From Enoplosus armatus (taxonomy: Eukaryota > Chordata > Actinopteri > Centrarchiformes > Enoplosidae): a stretch of DNA of 64,000 nt. The notes beneath the pieces are model-generated. The model was given only the letters and a program-made list of their open reading frames with translations, was not told where the DNA came from and ran no database searches. The DNA lies in NCBI RefSeq assembly GCF_043641665.1, contig NC_092181.1, positions 12,439,463-12,503,462 of the forward strand. The letters are read 5' to 3'. Positions 51,344 to 64,000 of this stretch are shown in pieces. A program made the translations under genes and the position numbers. Every line of letters starts with the position of its first letter. The first letter of the stretch is position 1.

Positions 51344-53430
51344 ATAAAATAGTATTCAGTCAGTGTGATCTAAGCTTTTTTTTGTTCTCAAAAAACTGGG
51401 CTACGTGATCGAATTCCCACAGGTGAGTGCTCAGGGTCATCTGCCGCATTTGTCTTTGTGAGCACAACTGTCTTTAGCTCTAGTTGCCTTTAAAGTGGAT
51501 TGGTGAGAAAACATGTTTCCTCAACTCGGAGCCATCACCGCTTGACAAGACAGTCTGTGTTTTGGCTGACATCAAATAATTAAGTTGCGCAAATAATTAG
51601 AGGAAGGAAAGTAAAGCATGTCAGTTTGGAGGGCCAGAGTGTGAAGGGGCAAGGACAAGGAGATGGGAGACGTGAGAGCGCCGTATGTACAGTGTCCCTG
51701 GAGACTCCCACATCACCATCGAAGCATCAGGCAACAATTTAGAAGGAAGAAACTCTTCCTTTACTGGCAGGGAAGGGGTGTAGACACTGAACCATTTGTG
51801 CCGCGTGCCACTCCAACTACTCATGAAGGATGGTTTTGGTTTGCTGGTGCCAAGTTTCTTGATTCAGTGCTGGCCCTGTAATAACATCTCAATTCATTGA
51901 TGAATTCTCAACCATGCCAAGATGCAGCAGCACTAGGACATGACCTTTAACTACAGCTGCAATGAAACGCTGAATTAAATATTCAGAATGGTAGCCCTAC
52001 AAGGCATTGGCTTTTCACATATCCATAGTCCTTCAATTCACCCTGTTATCAAGTCATGTTTCTGACAACATAATTCTCAATTTCCTATTGGAAATTTTGC
52101 TTCCATATATGACAGCTGCTGGCCCTGGCTTGGATCTGCCAGACCACAAAGAAGGCCTTATTTCAGGCAGGGATTGTTTGTTTAAAATGCTATTACACTG
52201 GATAAACCTCCAAAACCACAGTGTGGGAGAACATGGCACATGCGCAAACACAAATTTTCATTGCCAGTTGCTTTAAGATGCATTCATTTACACTTATTTG
52301 GCCTCTAAAGCACAACGGATCCTCCCTATAAATCTTAATTTACACTGTACCTTAGATTATTTGGAATTGAATGGGACTGTAAATTCTGATTATTTTCATG
52401 GTCTTATTTTCTTAAATCATTGCTCTGAAAGTCTGAAGTTCATAATAGTAGCTCATCGTAATAACTATGCAGCTTAAATACCCAGTGAGAACACAAAGAA
52501 GAGAAAGAATATAAGAATCGATAAATACATCTTGGAGTGTTTGTAACAAGTTGCATAAAAAGACACAAATTCCATTTTATCATGGTTGTATTTCACTTCA
52601 CTAGATACTAAGACAGCAGATGCTGCCAGAGCATGTGAGCCTGTGGTAACGTCTAAATACTTAGGCTGAAAGAGACAGGGATGCCAGCTCTCTGTTCTGT
52701 TTCTCTGCTACCAACAGTGCCTTTTATTTACACAAAAAACAATGTACGTAAAACCTGGCCCTTCTGTGTAGCGGCACGAGGGCCCTGGAGCACACACACC
52801 AATAGGAGACAGATGTTGCTCTCATATGACGTCTCCTACTCCCTCATGCTGCTGACTCTCTGCGCAATCTCAACGCCATTTCATCTCTGTTCCAGTACTT
52901 TTCAGCTTTTATATAAACAGCCTCTCTCTGTGGTCATCCTGCTCTCTGGGGGGCTAACCAGTTAACAGGTCTGTTTCCATCCCTGCAGTCAGCATCAACT
53001 GGAACCAGGGACAGACACCTACTATCCATGAGAGTGGCCAAGGCACGAACTGGAAGAAAATACTTAAGCCGGGACACTGAATGGGTTTTTGTCTTAAGTC
53101 ACTTACAGTTTAAGTATACCACTAGTACAGGGTGTACACAGGCAGATGTAGCATTCCCATTTCACTTCTGGGTGTTTACAGCATACCCACCCATCAGCCT
53201 CATAGCTGGACTGGTCACACAGGCACAATAACCTCTCCAGCTGCTGTCTCCTTTCAGCTCCTCTTGCAATGTACTGTATTTTCAAGAAGCTGTAACTCAG
53301 TAACAACTAGTCCAGAATACTATAGAAAAAGACTCAACAAATTCCATACAATTACGGTCTGACTTCCTTATACTAGCTCTGAATTCTGAAATTCAACTCA
53401 TTGCTTATAGTGTTTTCATACTGGAAATAA

Positions 53431-54030
53431 CCATCCATCTCTTCTTTGCCACTTATCTGGGTCCAGGTTACGGTGGCATAAGGCTACGCAAGGAAGCCCA
53501 TACTTCCTTCTCTTAAGCTAATTCTCCAGTTTTTCATGGGGCTCAAAGGGCATTCCCAGGCCAGATGGGATACTTCCAGGAGGCATCAACATTAGAACCC
53601 CAAACCACCGTAACTAACTCCTTTCAATGCAAAGGACCAGTGGTTCCCTCTGAGCTCCTCACATCATCTCTAAGCATCATCCCAGCCACCCTGCAAAGGA
53701 AGTTCATTTTGGACACTTATTCATGATCCCATTCTTTTGGTCATTACCCAAAGCTCACGACCATACCTGAGGGTTAGACGTAGATCAACCAGTAAATCAA
53801 GAGTTCTTCACTAGCTCTTTACTATGACAATCCAGTCTGCATTGCTGCTGACATGGTGCCAATCTGCCTGTTGATCTCAGGCTCCATCTTACCTTTACTT
53901 GTGAACAAGACCCAAAGATACTTGAACCCCTTCATGTAGGGCAGTGACTCACTTCCAGCCCGAAGGGATCAATACACCATTTTCCAGCGGAGTACCATGG
54001 CCTTACTTGGAGTTGCTGACCAGCTGAATT
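53431..54030 (-). pseudogene. Degraded non-LTR retrotransposon (LINE) 3' end, antisense to +
   Basis: On the - strand the block encodes pieces of a LINE reverse-transcriptase C-terminal region, for example MVLRWKMV and FKYLWVLFTSKGKMEPEINR. These resemble the FKYLGVLFTSEGKMEREI-type motif of a LINE family very common in fish. The order of segments is kept to the 3' end, which finishes in GGATGG-type repeats at the low-coordinate side. Stops, frameshifts and an internal deletion (near 53,575) break it, so it is inactive. Its sense direction is the same as stx8. The clade (Rex, L2 or another) is not decided. Confidence 0.75.
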
Positions 54031-54832
54031 TTCTTGCAGGAGAACACCCTGTCCCGTCAGCCCAGTTCCTTCATCAGAACTCATAATGATGATAACCAAC
54101 CTCACTGAGCAATTAGTGGACAGTTTGATTCAACTTAAGCAACAACAAAACAAGCCAGATCGAAGGTCTTTAAAGAACTGCAGAGCTGTGATACATTATC
54201 CAGACTGATTATCCTACAGAGGCAAGTGGGGGACAAGGATAACGGAAAAAAGGGCCTAAGCAAGGACAACAAGCAGGCCCAGATAACACTCGTCATAGTA
54301 TGTTGCTCATTAGGTTTTAATTATTGTTCAATGAACAGAGAGAGGGAGAGTTGCAGAGAATGAAACAAGAAGCAGAGATAGGGAAAAGGACAAATCATAG
54401 AGAGAAATATTGTGTGTGAATTATAAGTTGAGGTATAGGGATTCAGATATCTGGAGTTTCCTCAGGTCTCATCTTTTAGGACATGATTCTGCCAGAACTG
54501 TAGGAGCCATGTAGCACTGCAATGCCTGTTAGTATACAATCAAGACAGTTAGGGCTCCTCACCCACTCCTTTACAGATATTCATTGGATACCACATTGGG
54601 TAAATGCAACTCAAGCATGAGGTCTAAACATCCATTTCAAAGAAAATCATCACGATATCACAAAGCCTAATTCAAGTCAGACAGCAAATATGACACTCAC
54701 ACGCAGGAGCATGGTGAGAAGTTTGGGAGACTCTATTTTAATGATTAAATTCCTGCATCCCAGATCTATATCCGCCCCAAGCCTTGGAATTGCTGACTCA
54801 TCTTCACAGAGGCTATAGCGATGGTGGTTTTG

Positions 54833-54835
<3 letters not shown>

Positions 54836-54867
<32 letters not shown>
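54836..54867. repeat. (TG)16 microsatellite
   Basis: Perfect dinucleotide repeat in the stx8 intron. Confidence 0.94.
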
Positions 54868-54868
<1 letters not shown>

Positions 54869-57557
54869 ATGTGGTGGAGGCACTGCCATAAACAGTGACA
54901 CCCCAGTGTGGCTCCAGGATGTGCTGTATTAACTCTGTGTGTTATTGTAGGACTCATTCCCAGAGCAGGCATAGCGCACAGAGAAAATGCTTGTTTTCTC
55001 TCACCGATTTAAACGCAATCTGACTCAGTGGGGCTAATTCTGTTGTGCTTATTCAGGAGATGATTTCTCCTGAGGATATGGAGTAAGAGGGAAGTAAAGA
55101 CAGACAGTTTTTTCACTCAACCCTCCTCTTGTATCCCCTGTTGTAGTGCAGGGGGGTCTGACCACAACTGTTACCAATTGGCCCTGGTGTGACTGACTGT
55201 GTATAGAGGGTAGTGCTTTGTTGCCAACCAAAACACACACATCTCTGGATGTAACTGGAACTTCACTTGGCACACACAGAGGCACTCAGCATGATGATAC
55301 AACTCAGGGCAATTATGGTATTTACAAGAAGTTGCACAGTCTTGGAAGAGTTTCTTTCAACTTCTTTATTTTTTTTCTGCTCTCGGCTGCTTATTGTAAA
55401 CAAACGCACCCTGAGGGTCTGCGGAGAGTGAGGATTAGGGGGAGTTTCACTCAAAACCTCAGAGTTTTACCAGTTTTTAAACTGAGTGCAAAACCCTACA
55501 AATCACTTGAATGCCTGCCCGAAAAAAAAAAAGAACTGAAATAAAGGCAAAAAAAAAAAGAAATGTCCAATGTCTGTCTATGGTAGATAAGCCTTTGTAT
55601 GGAGATAATCCTAAAAATGTGTTTGGCCAATCTGACATGTTATGAGCGAGGACACATAAACACAGCCACTTTCTTTTCCTAACAATCCTCTAGCATGACA
55701 ATAAAAATGTCAGTTTATTTATTCATAATTGGCTTTCTATTATTGTTTAAATATTCACACTGGTGATGGATAGTTAATTACTTGATTTCTGATGTGGTGT
55801 CCAACACCAACAGTTCAGGAAAAGCCACTATATTTTTTCACCCAGGGGCCAACCAGTCTTAATGTGATGCATTAGAAATCAGTGAATATTAGGTAACATT
55901 TCTCTGAAATGTAATAGGAATACGATGCACAGAACTGCCCACTTAAGCAAATGTGATGGGGAAACGAGCCTGAGGGATGTTGTTGCTGTGGAAAACAATG
56001 TAGGCTACAAGGAACATATTGTACATGTAATAAAAATGTAGTTATTAAAACGTTTCACTGCGGTTTCTTGCCTGCCTATATCAAATCCCCAAAAGAGGTC
56101 CCAAGATCAGAACAGACCCATGGCATTGCATATGAAAACGTGGACTCCAATGATACCATACACCCCATGCTGTAAAGAATCAGCTTCATACAGTGTGTCT
56201 TCTTAGCATCTACCCTGTTTATGGGTCTCTCTGACCAAATGTGCGCACATGTGTTGGTGGGGTTTGTGAGAGCATCACTATACACACAATTCGCCCTTGC
56301 AACATCTGGCCTTCTGAAGTACCGGCCACATGTGTACAGATTAGTCTCACTGCTGGACATTATCGCCCCCCTCCCCCCTGGCCCCAATGAATCTGAGTCC
56401 CTCCAAATGGACTGACAGGCTCCCCCGGTCAACACATTGGGGGTAAGATACCCTTTATTGCATCATTAGACATTTTCTCCCTCTAGGGTAGTGGCTAGCT
56501 GAGTGATGATAAATGTCTTGCTTTATGCAGCTCATGCCATGGCCACACTTGCCAATGATCAAAACATAGTATTGTTTATTCATATTGTGGGGCAACACGG
56601 TCTTTCAATGAAAACTTTGTGTTGGCACTGTTGTTGTCAACCTTGGAATAAATGTAACTTTACTACTCCAGCAGGAGAAGTGTAGCCTGAACAGCTGAAA
56701 GAAGTAGCCTTCCACCTCTGAATATTAATTTCAAACAGTATTGATGCTGTTACATCGGAGCCTGCACACTCAACGATGAATCAGAATGAAGTTCTCCCAA
56801 TGACTATGGTAAAAATGCATATATACAACTGGATGAACTTCAGCCACTTCACTGTAGAGTGAAGTCTTGTCACACAATGTGAAGACAGAACAAACTGTGT
56901 ATCATACAATCCTGATGTGAGGACTTTGTTTCCATCACAAAAATTGACCAATTACAGAAAAAAATCAAAACTGAATATGAAGAGGACTTTAAGGGGTATA
57001 AACATATCACTTTGACTACCATGACATATGTGTCCTCCACATTTCCAGCCTTAATCCTAACCATTTGTGCGCCAATTTGAAACTGAAACCGGCTGTGTGT
57101 CCACGGACAGTTTCACCTCTATAACCTTGCTACGTTTATCCCAAGATCCATCATCGCACATGACAGACACCAAAAAGAATGAAAAGCTGATGAATGAATT
57201 TCGCAAAGTTGAACCTCCATTTGAAAGAACACTCTTCAAAGAAAAGCACATAAATTGAGGAACACCTAGTTCAGTTTTAGCACGTACAGACCATTGGGTT
57301 TGTACTTGCTAGACTCCAAAGACAAGGTCCATGTGAATTATGGGAATGGAAGGAGTACATTGGGTTTCTCCCAAACACACATAAATGTATGCATGCAGAT
57401 ACATACAGTATGATATTGTAATACAATGCGGGACAAGATTGACAGGGATTCAAAAATGGCTCTAAAACATTCGAGAGACCAAAGCTCAGCAGTGTCATTT
57501 CCTACAGATTTCAATGTCATGCTATTGCCATCTTAAGCCTGTTTTCTAAAGTTACTG

Positions 57558-58023
57558 CAGGGGTGCCCAATACGTCGATCGCGATCTACCGGTCGATCGC
57601 AAAGGTAGTGTGGGTAGATCGCATGGCATTGAAAAAATAGATGTCAGCCTATCATCCATCCTCACTATGAAATTTGTCACTTGATTGACATACAGGGCAG
57701 CCAGTCTGACATCTGATCTTTTCTGACACATGGGTCACCACTCATGCAAGTACAAGCGCGCCAAGTGCGGCAAAATGCATCCCTGGCTGATTCCATTCAG
57801 TGCATGTCATCAGAGTAAGGTAATGACAAAAAATGTACAGAGTTATATTGTACAATATGGGTTCATGCAGTTATGCAAGGTACACCAACATATATTGTAC
57901 ATATAAAGAATACTCAATATATTTGTAAATAAATATATGTTTTGCATTTCTATAGTAGGTAGATCATTTTGACTTGGTCATTTTATAAGTAGCTCACATG
58001 CTGAAAAAGTGTGTGCACCCCTG
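57558..58023. mobile_element. hAT-like MITE, complete, 466 bp
   Basis: The left end CAGGGGTGCCCA and the right end TGTGCACCCCTG are inverted repeats matching at 11 of 12 positions. They are flanked by AGTTACTG (57,550-57,557) and AATTACTG (58,024-58,031), an 8-bp target duplication with one mismatch. CAGGGGTG ends and 8-bp duplications are typical of hAT transposons. The left arm has a GATCGCGATC palindrome and GATCTACCGGTCGATCGC, phrases I know from dispersed vertebrate copies. It has no transposase frame, so it depends on an outside source. Confidence 0.85.
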
Positions 58024-61000
58024 AATTACTGTGTTGATAAGGCATGTTATGATGATAACGTTACCCCTGTGCAGCCTGACATGATGCTTCTATCACGTCA
58101 CATTTCTGCTAGCAAGCTATGTTGCACAGAAACAATGGGATCTTATTGACATTATATTGACATTTGACATTCTTTCTTCATTCATTCTTCAGATATTTAT
58201 TTCTATATTCCTTCTAAAGTTGCCCATCTTAATATGCTCCAACGCATCGCTGGGCTCAGACAGAATAACTCAATCTATCCTTGAACAGAGGAAATCTAGG
58301 CCTTTTCAGAAGCATTGCATGACTAGAATACCACTCAAGCTTTTTTAAACAACCTTGGTAGTTTGAGTCTGCACAGACTGGAAATGATCAGCACTGTGCA
58401 CATAAACAAAAAAACAAATGAGTCATGCTGTCATCCTACGATACCAGCTGAATAAAAAACAGAACCTCATCAGCAGAATAAGAGATGTTGTTAAGACTGC
58501 TGGGCATGTGCTGACCATAATAGGTTTTAGCAATTCTGTTCAAGACAGCTGGAAACCATCAACATAATGTGCACAATTAATTTAGATCAAACCCATAATG
58601 TCATCCACAGATAAATAAAAACAAAGCCTTGAAAAAGGGGAGCAATGAGGAGAACTTCTGCGGGTTTATCCGCTTTTCAGACTGAATAAAACTACTTCTG
58701 TGTGGGGCGGCCGAATCACCAGAATCATCCGCTGAACAGAAGGAACATGAATTGAAGTTACCAGTGTATTACATACAATTAATACACAAGTGATCGGACA
58801 TGTCATTTTAGGATGAATTAAAACAAGGGTTTAAAAATCTAAAAACACAGTGCAAAGACCAACAGCGATGAGGAGAAGTCTGATCATTACCAGGCTTTCC
58901 ACCATCACCCCTCTTATGGCCAGGTGCCACCGAACAATGTGTGCATGATGAGCATGAGGGTGCCAGCAGCAGCAGCAGCGTGAGGCAGGGACCACCCTGT
59001 CACTGGCACGGCACCTCCAAACCAGCCGCTGTTACACTTCATCACTACCACACTACTCACACTTCATTAGCAAGGACACCCAGGAGGGGGTGACATATTG
59101 AGAAGCTAGGAACTAATACAAAATGAATGTATAATGAAACGGAATAGGTTTGATTGGATGAGATTCATATTGTAGGACATGAGAACAGTCAAGTGCCAGT
59201 TACCGGTTTATCTACATCTTGTTGGTGTGCTGCCTATTATATGATAACTCTATACATCAATAAGAATACAAATTCTATAAAAAGTCATTTTAGCCATGCG
59301 CGTGATAGGAAAAGACTTACTTTTTCAACAGGCCATTTAAACACAGACTGATTTTCTGATTGCAAATACAAATTCTAGTAGTAATTACAATAAATATTAC
59401 CTTCAGCAGGGATTCCCTAAATCAAACCAGTAGATTTCCACAGCCATTATAAATGCAAATGAACTGTTTTACTCGATATATAGTAAATTGAATGATTATA
59501 CAATGACACAATGACAGTTATGGGTTATTTAGGGGTTGCATGCTTTTGATTTACTACAAGATAACTTAAGCTGGTTGCCAATGACACTATTAATGACACA
59601 GATTATGAATAAAAGATCGTTTTCACTCCACTGTCTACAAAGCAGCGTTGGAAGTGGCATGACCACAATAACACAGATGATTTCTGATGATCGTTTCTTG
59701 AACATGGCAATGATCTAAAACTTTTACTGCTGTTTGTACTAAAGCATCTACTTGTGTTTTTCAATAACATTACATATTAGCTTTCTCAATTATGACCAAG
59801 TTGTAAACAATGTCATGAAAAAAGTCAGAGAGAGAGACAGGCTGTGAATTTCTCACTAACTGAACAACTGTGTTCTAATTGAAATGATCTGAATCTAATA
59901 ACTCAACATCCCCCGTGGTGAGTGGAGCTTCCTGGCAATACGCTGGCTGGCCGACTGACTGAGGAGTTATGGAGGGACTTTGATCTTCATGCCAGACCCT
60001 GTTTCACTCATAATGCACTCACACGCATGGAGACTCATATGCTAACATGCACAGACGCTGACACAATCACACATGTATACGCACTGGTCTATGAGCGCTA
60101 TACAGACAGGCACACCCCGAAGCACACACACAAACACACACTTACACTTCCCGGATGTGACACGCTTCCGACAAACATGTGTCCCAGACTGAAGAGGAGT
60201 CATCTCCACAGTATCAACCCACAGTGCTTCTCACAGGGAGAATGGGAGCAGTAAGAAATACAGAGCTATATCACTCCTGATAGAGATTTATTGTGGAAAA
60301 GTCAGTTCAGGGCCAGCTGGTATTTATCTGCTGAAGATCAGTGGGGATGCGGAACATGAAACATCAGAGTTGTTGTTGAGCCTGGAAAATTCTCAGATAA
60401 GGTGGGATCAAATCTGGGCTTGTGGCTGTCAGTGGACTTTACTTTGGATCATGCACTGTGCATGAGCGTCATTTTGAGAACTCTTTCAATATGGATCTTA
60501 AGTTCAAAGTCCGAATGAGAAGCACTTCTGAAACAGGAGTCTATTAATAGCAGCGGTTTATAGAGCCTCCTGAAGCATACTTACATACAAACAAAATTCA
60601 AGTTATGGTGTCTTTGATTATCATCACATTCAGACGTGGCAAGGCGAGGTCTGACAAGATTGTCAACTTTTGCAGCTGACAGAAACGTGTGAGTTTGTTT
60701 CAAATATTTTTTTTATTGGAAGAGTTTCATCATCATCACAGATGACATTCAGATAAGCATGTTTACTTCTTTAAAACGGACAAACATAGTTCAAATAACT
60801 AAACATCACAATATACAGTGTCCGTGAAGTTGACTACTTATCAATCAGTCTTCAGTTTTCACATCACAAAGCACAGAGTGAGCAACAAAACAAGAACAGA
60901 ATGGCCCAACACACCCCTCCAGCCCTCGACCCTCTCCAGGAATGTCACCTAATGTTGCATGTAGTGTGGGTTATGTACAGGATGTGAGTTATTTTACCCT

Positions 61001-61973
61001 TTCAGGTAGGAGTTGAAGGGGTGACACATTTTCTAAAAAAAGAGTTTGTTTTGAAGAATAAATCTAATTCTCTCTCAATGCAGAGTTTGCATGCTTGAGT
61101 TTGAATGAGCAAATTTCAAATGCCTTTTCCTTTTTTGGCAAAGAAGGCTATCAGTGACAATTATTCTTATACTGCAAGTGTGTGAGAGAGAAATGCAGAG
61201 CGGTGGAAAATGGGAGGAAGCACATAATTTGTAGATAAGTGAAACAGGGTGCAAAGTCAGGTGCACCATGCACAGAGGCAGTGGCAGGACATTTCTGGTC
61301 CACTGATCACACCGGGGACAGATGCTGGAAATTCACTGGCCAGTGACACTCTCCTCCCAATACGGTGTAAGGTGATTCCCAAAATGTAACAAATGCAGGA
61401 GAGGGGCAAACCAAACAGTGCTACTTCCCTTCTTTGCACAATGTGCCCACATGAGGATAGAAGCCAACGTCAGACATTGATGAATAAAAACTGAACTAAC
61501 TGCTGAGGGCTTTGCATTACATACGCACATAACACAACCTTTACTTAACCTTTCACTTGACCATTGTATCGTATAGTATAGTATCAGTACACTGATGCCA
61601 ACAACACATATTTGAATTTGAAATTGACAACGACAGAGGTAGGTACACTTGGCATACCAGGGTGGCACATGAGATGCACATAATTGCTAAAAACCTTAGT
61701 GAGTATGTGGTGGATTTAGCGTAACTGCGCTCTACTCATGGAGGCCAGAACAAATGTTTGGTCAACGGTGCGGCTGAAACAACTTCCCATCCTGAGAGGA
61801 AACAGCCTCCCACATAGCTTGGGGACAGCTACGAGTGGTGCAGGGCACTAAGCAAACAGCAAAAACATGACGCAACAAGACCACATGCTCCACTGTGGGC
61901 TACATGCACTGTAAAACATGGCTGGATGCACAGACAGTTAGACACAGTTAAAACCACATGCATACGCACAGTT

Positions 61974-61974
<1 letters not shown>

Positions 61975-62014
<40 letters not shown>
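61975..62014. repeat. (CA)20 microsatellite
   Basis: Perfect 40-bp dinucleotide repeat in the stx8 intron. Confidence 0.95.
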
Positions 62015-62015
<1 letters not shown>

Positions 62016-64000
62016 CAGTGTGAAGATGTGAGTACTAGTAGCTGCACTCTCTCAAACAGAGACACCAAGACCCATGAATGAATGACACACACCAAGACTA
62101 CAGTACAAGTCTCGTCATCATACTGTAAATATGAAGGCTGACAGTGCACTACAAGCTGCAGCCATTCAAACAGCTGCACCTACAGCTGTCATGTAATTAC
62201 CCAGCTCCTCCAGCTGATGGGCGAAAAGGAGGAGGCGCTGATTACTGGAGGAGAAGAAGAAGAAACCTCGGAGGAGGAATTAAACAAATTAACAAATCCC
62301 ATGTGAGATCCTGTGACTCCCTCTTCATCCGCAATAAACTTGGATCATTCCACCACCATAACACATCCATCCCACGGAAGAGAGAGCACACAGCCATGAA
62401 TCACTCATCATCATCATTCCATTTGGTAGGTGTAAACACCCAGAGATTCACTGTCGACCTCAACTGGTGTGCCGCCACTGCCTCTACTGCCCACTAGTGG
62501 GTTCATGTGTGGGCTGCATGAGGAAGCAGAGACAGATGGCTCTAGATTTTCCTTCCCATTTTAATTACATTTAAAAGTCCATGAAAGTGAAAGACTCAAA
62601 TGTTTAACTAAAGCAACAGCTTTTATTATCATTTTCCTAATCATTAGAAATGAATTATATTAGGTATAAAAACCGATCTCTTGCAAACCATCCTTATGTA
62701 TGTGTACTGTATTTTTCTGAATTACTGTTAAAAATGTGTTGTGTGTTCTTAGGCTACTGGCACCAAAAGAGACAGAGAACACCGTACACATTTTTGACAG
62801 ATTCTTACAAATGTTTAATATTTCCTTTCCGTGTGTGTTCATCGTCTTTAGTGTGGACAGTGCAGGTCTATGCCCACATTAAAACATGTCTCTAACAAAA
62901 CAAAAACAAAGCGAAAGGCCGGTATTAAACCAAGAGTGAAACAGATGAGAATGATTAGATAACAGATCAAAAGCCTTTTGTTTTAGGGGCACTTGTTTGT
63001 TCAAGCGGCACAGATCTGTGCAGTGCTCACAACACATAAAACAGTCATCACACATTTTACAGAAAAATAGGAGGCCAATAAAGGGCCTCTTTTTTAAACT
63101 GTGAGGCAAAACTAGCTTTTGAAACTGTTTTTCATCTTTTGTCTAAGGGGGGATTCTCATCCTTAGTTTGGCCAGTAGATTGTGTCTGATTGCACGCATG
63201 CAGGGTCATCAGATAACAGATGAAATGGATGGGGCATAAAGCTTTTCCCACTTGAAAGGTTTTGTTCTAGATACGTGACATATCAGTGACACATTTTTGC
63301 AGCATGATTAAAGACATGTAACAGTCTCTGATGGGACAGATAACGTACAGCATCACTTTGAAGCTATTGCTTAAATCTCCTTCTGTCAAATACCCCTCTA
63401 ATGCAATAACAATATACAGTATATGTTATGTCTACAGTTATGCATTGTGCACATAGTACTAGTAAAAACACTAAATACATACAAGTTTAGTGAACAGTTT
63501 TCACAAAGACACTTGTGGCGAATAAACACACAGAAATGCATGTATGTAGGTAAACCCAGAATACACAAGCTGTTGACTGGAGTCTCTCTCATCACACCAT
63601 CGACAGAGTCCCCTCGAGTATGAGCACTTTGTTACCTGGGTCTTGAAAAGGGACCTATGAATATATTATCATACCCTCGCTTTTAAAAATAATCTAAAAA
63701 AAAAAATCTTCCTTTGTCCATTGCTTTCTTTGCAATAGCTTTGATAAAAGTTTTAACGGACTTCCTCATGAGTGAGTTTAATTGGCCAAGTTCTTCATTG
63801 AGAGAATAATCTCTCTTTGCATCTAATCCCACTTTCATTTTCGCTCTCATCATTTCATTCCAAGTCTCTCAACCCTTGTTTTTCTCCCCTCCATCTCGCC
63901 CCCTCACTCACAGCAAAAAGTCTCAGACTCCCTTGCCTCGCTGTCTTTGCTCAGTGCATCTGTGAGATAGCCCACCCTGCTCTCTACCGCACTCTGTGTG

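Larger units (their letters stand above)
50047..64000 (-). other. stx8: stx8 intron sequence (upstream exons not found)
   Basis: I searched both strands by eye for the remaining parts of syntaxin-8 (N-terminal helices and the zero-layer glutamine region) and found none, so these 14 kb are read as intron. The stretch contains (TGC)n at 51,324-51,343, an antisense LINE fragment (53,431-54,030), microsatellites at 54,836 and 61,975, and a hAT-like MITE (57,558-58,023). The rest looks unique and non-coding. A diverged short exon could have been missed. Confidence 0.7.

Noticed and set aside
51621..51881. Overlapping frames of 67 and 72 codons on opposite strands in the stx8 intron
   Set aside because: Checked as a possible stx8 exon; neither resembles syntaxin-8 nor has matching splice phases.

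Overview
This window is ordinary, intron-rich vertebrate nuclear DNA, most likely from a teleost fish. Only about 960 of 64,000 bases are recognisably coding. The basis for teleost is the dense (CA)n/(TG)n microsatellites, several interspersed repeats that I recognise as widespread in fish genomes, and fish-like substitutions in two very conserved proteins. I saw no bacterial operons, CRISPR arrays, prophage, rRNA genes or intact mobile-element ORFs.

Left part (1-~40,910, + strand): the 3' two thirds of a netrin-1 gene. The large first coding exon (signal peptide, laminin N-terminal domain, first LE repeat) is upstream of the window. Positions 1-13,801 are intron. Five exons follow: LE2 (13,802-13,990), LE3 (22,065-22,214), a 54-bp linker exon (24,988-25,041), the start of the NTR domain (32,838-32,912) and the terminal exon with the stop codon (37,412-37,740). 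Every junction falls after the first base of a codon, and the four internal exons are multiples of three. The joined frame encodes 265 residues, which as I recall the human protein is the same length as its corresponding C-terminal part. A 3' UTR of about 3.2 kb runs to a likely AATAAA at 40,888. I cannot decide between the ntn1a and ntn1b paralogues.

Right part (~41,140-64,000, - strand): the last two coding exons of syntaxin-8 (stx8), converging on netrin-1. The last exon (41,887-41,951) encodes the membrane anchor and the one before it (49,945-50,046) encodes the C-terminal half of the SNARE motif. The tail-to-tail order NTN1/STX8 matches what I recall of the human chromosome 17 arrangement. 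No further stx8 exon was found from 50,047 to 64,000, so that stretch is read as stx8 intron. The two genes have unrelated jobs (axon guidance ligand; endosomal Qc-SNARE).

The rest is intron sequence with microsatellites and decayed mobile elements. These include a 466-bp hAT-like MITE with terminal inverted repeats and a near-perfect 8-bp target duplication (57,558-58,023), an antisense LINE fragment (53,431-54,030), a MITE with 15-bp inverted ends (49,136-49,383), and a stack of repeats with one nested insertion (45,790-46,445). The most unusual local structures are three perfect inverted repeats packed into the short gap between the convergent 3' ends, a 32-nt alternating pyrimidine-purine tract just before the LE3 exon, and a T9/G14 junction in a G-rich stretch. 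I did not find convincing evidence of a previously undescribed gene system.
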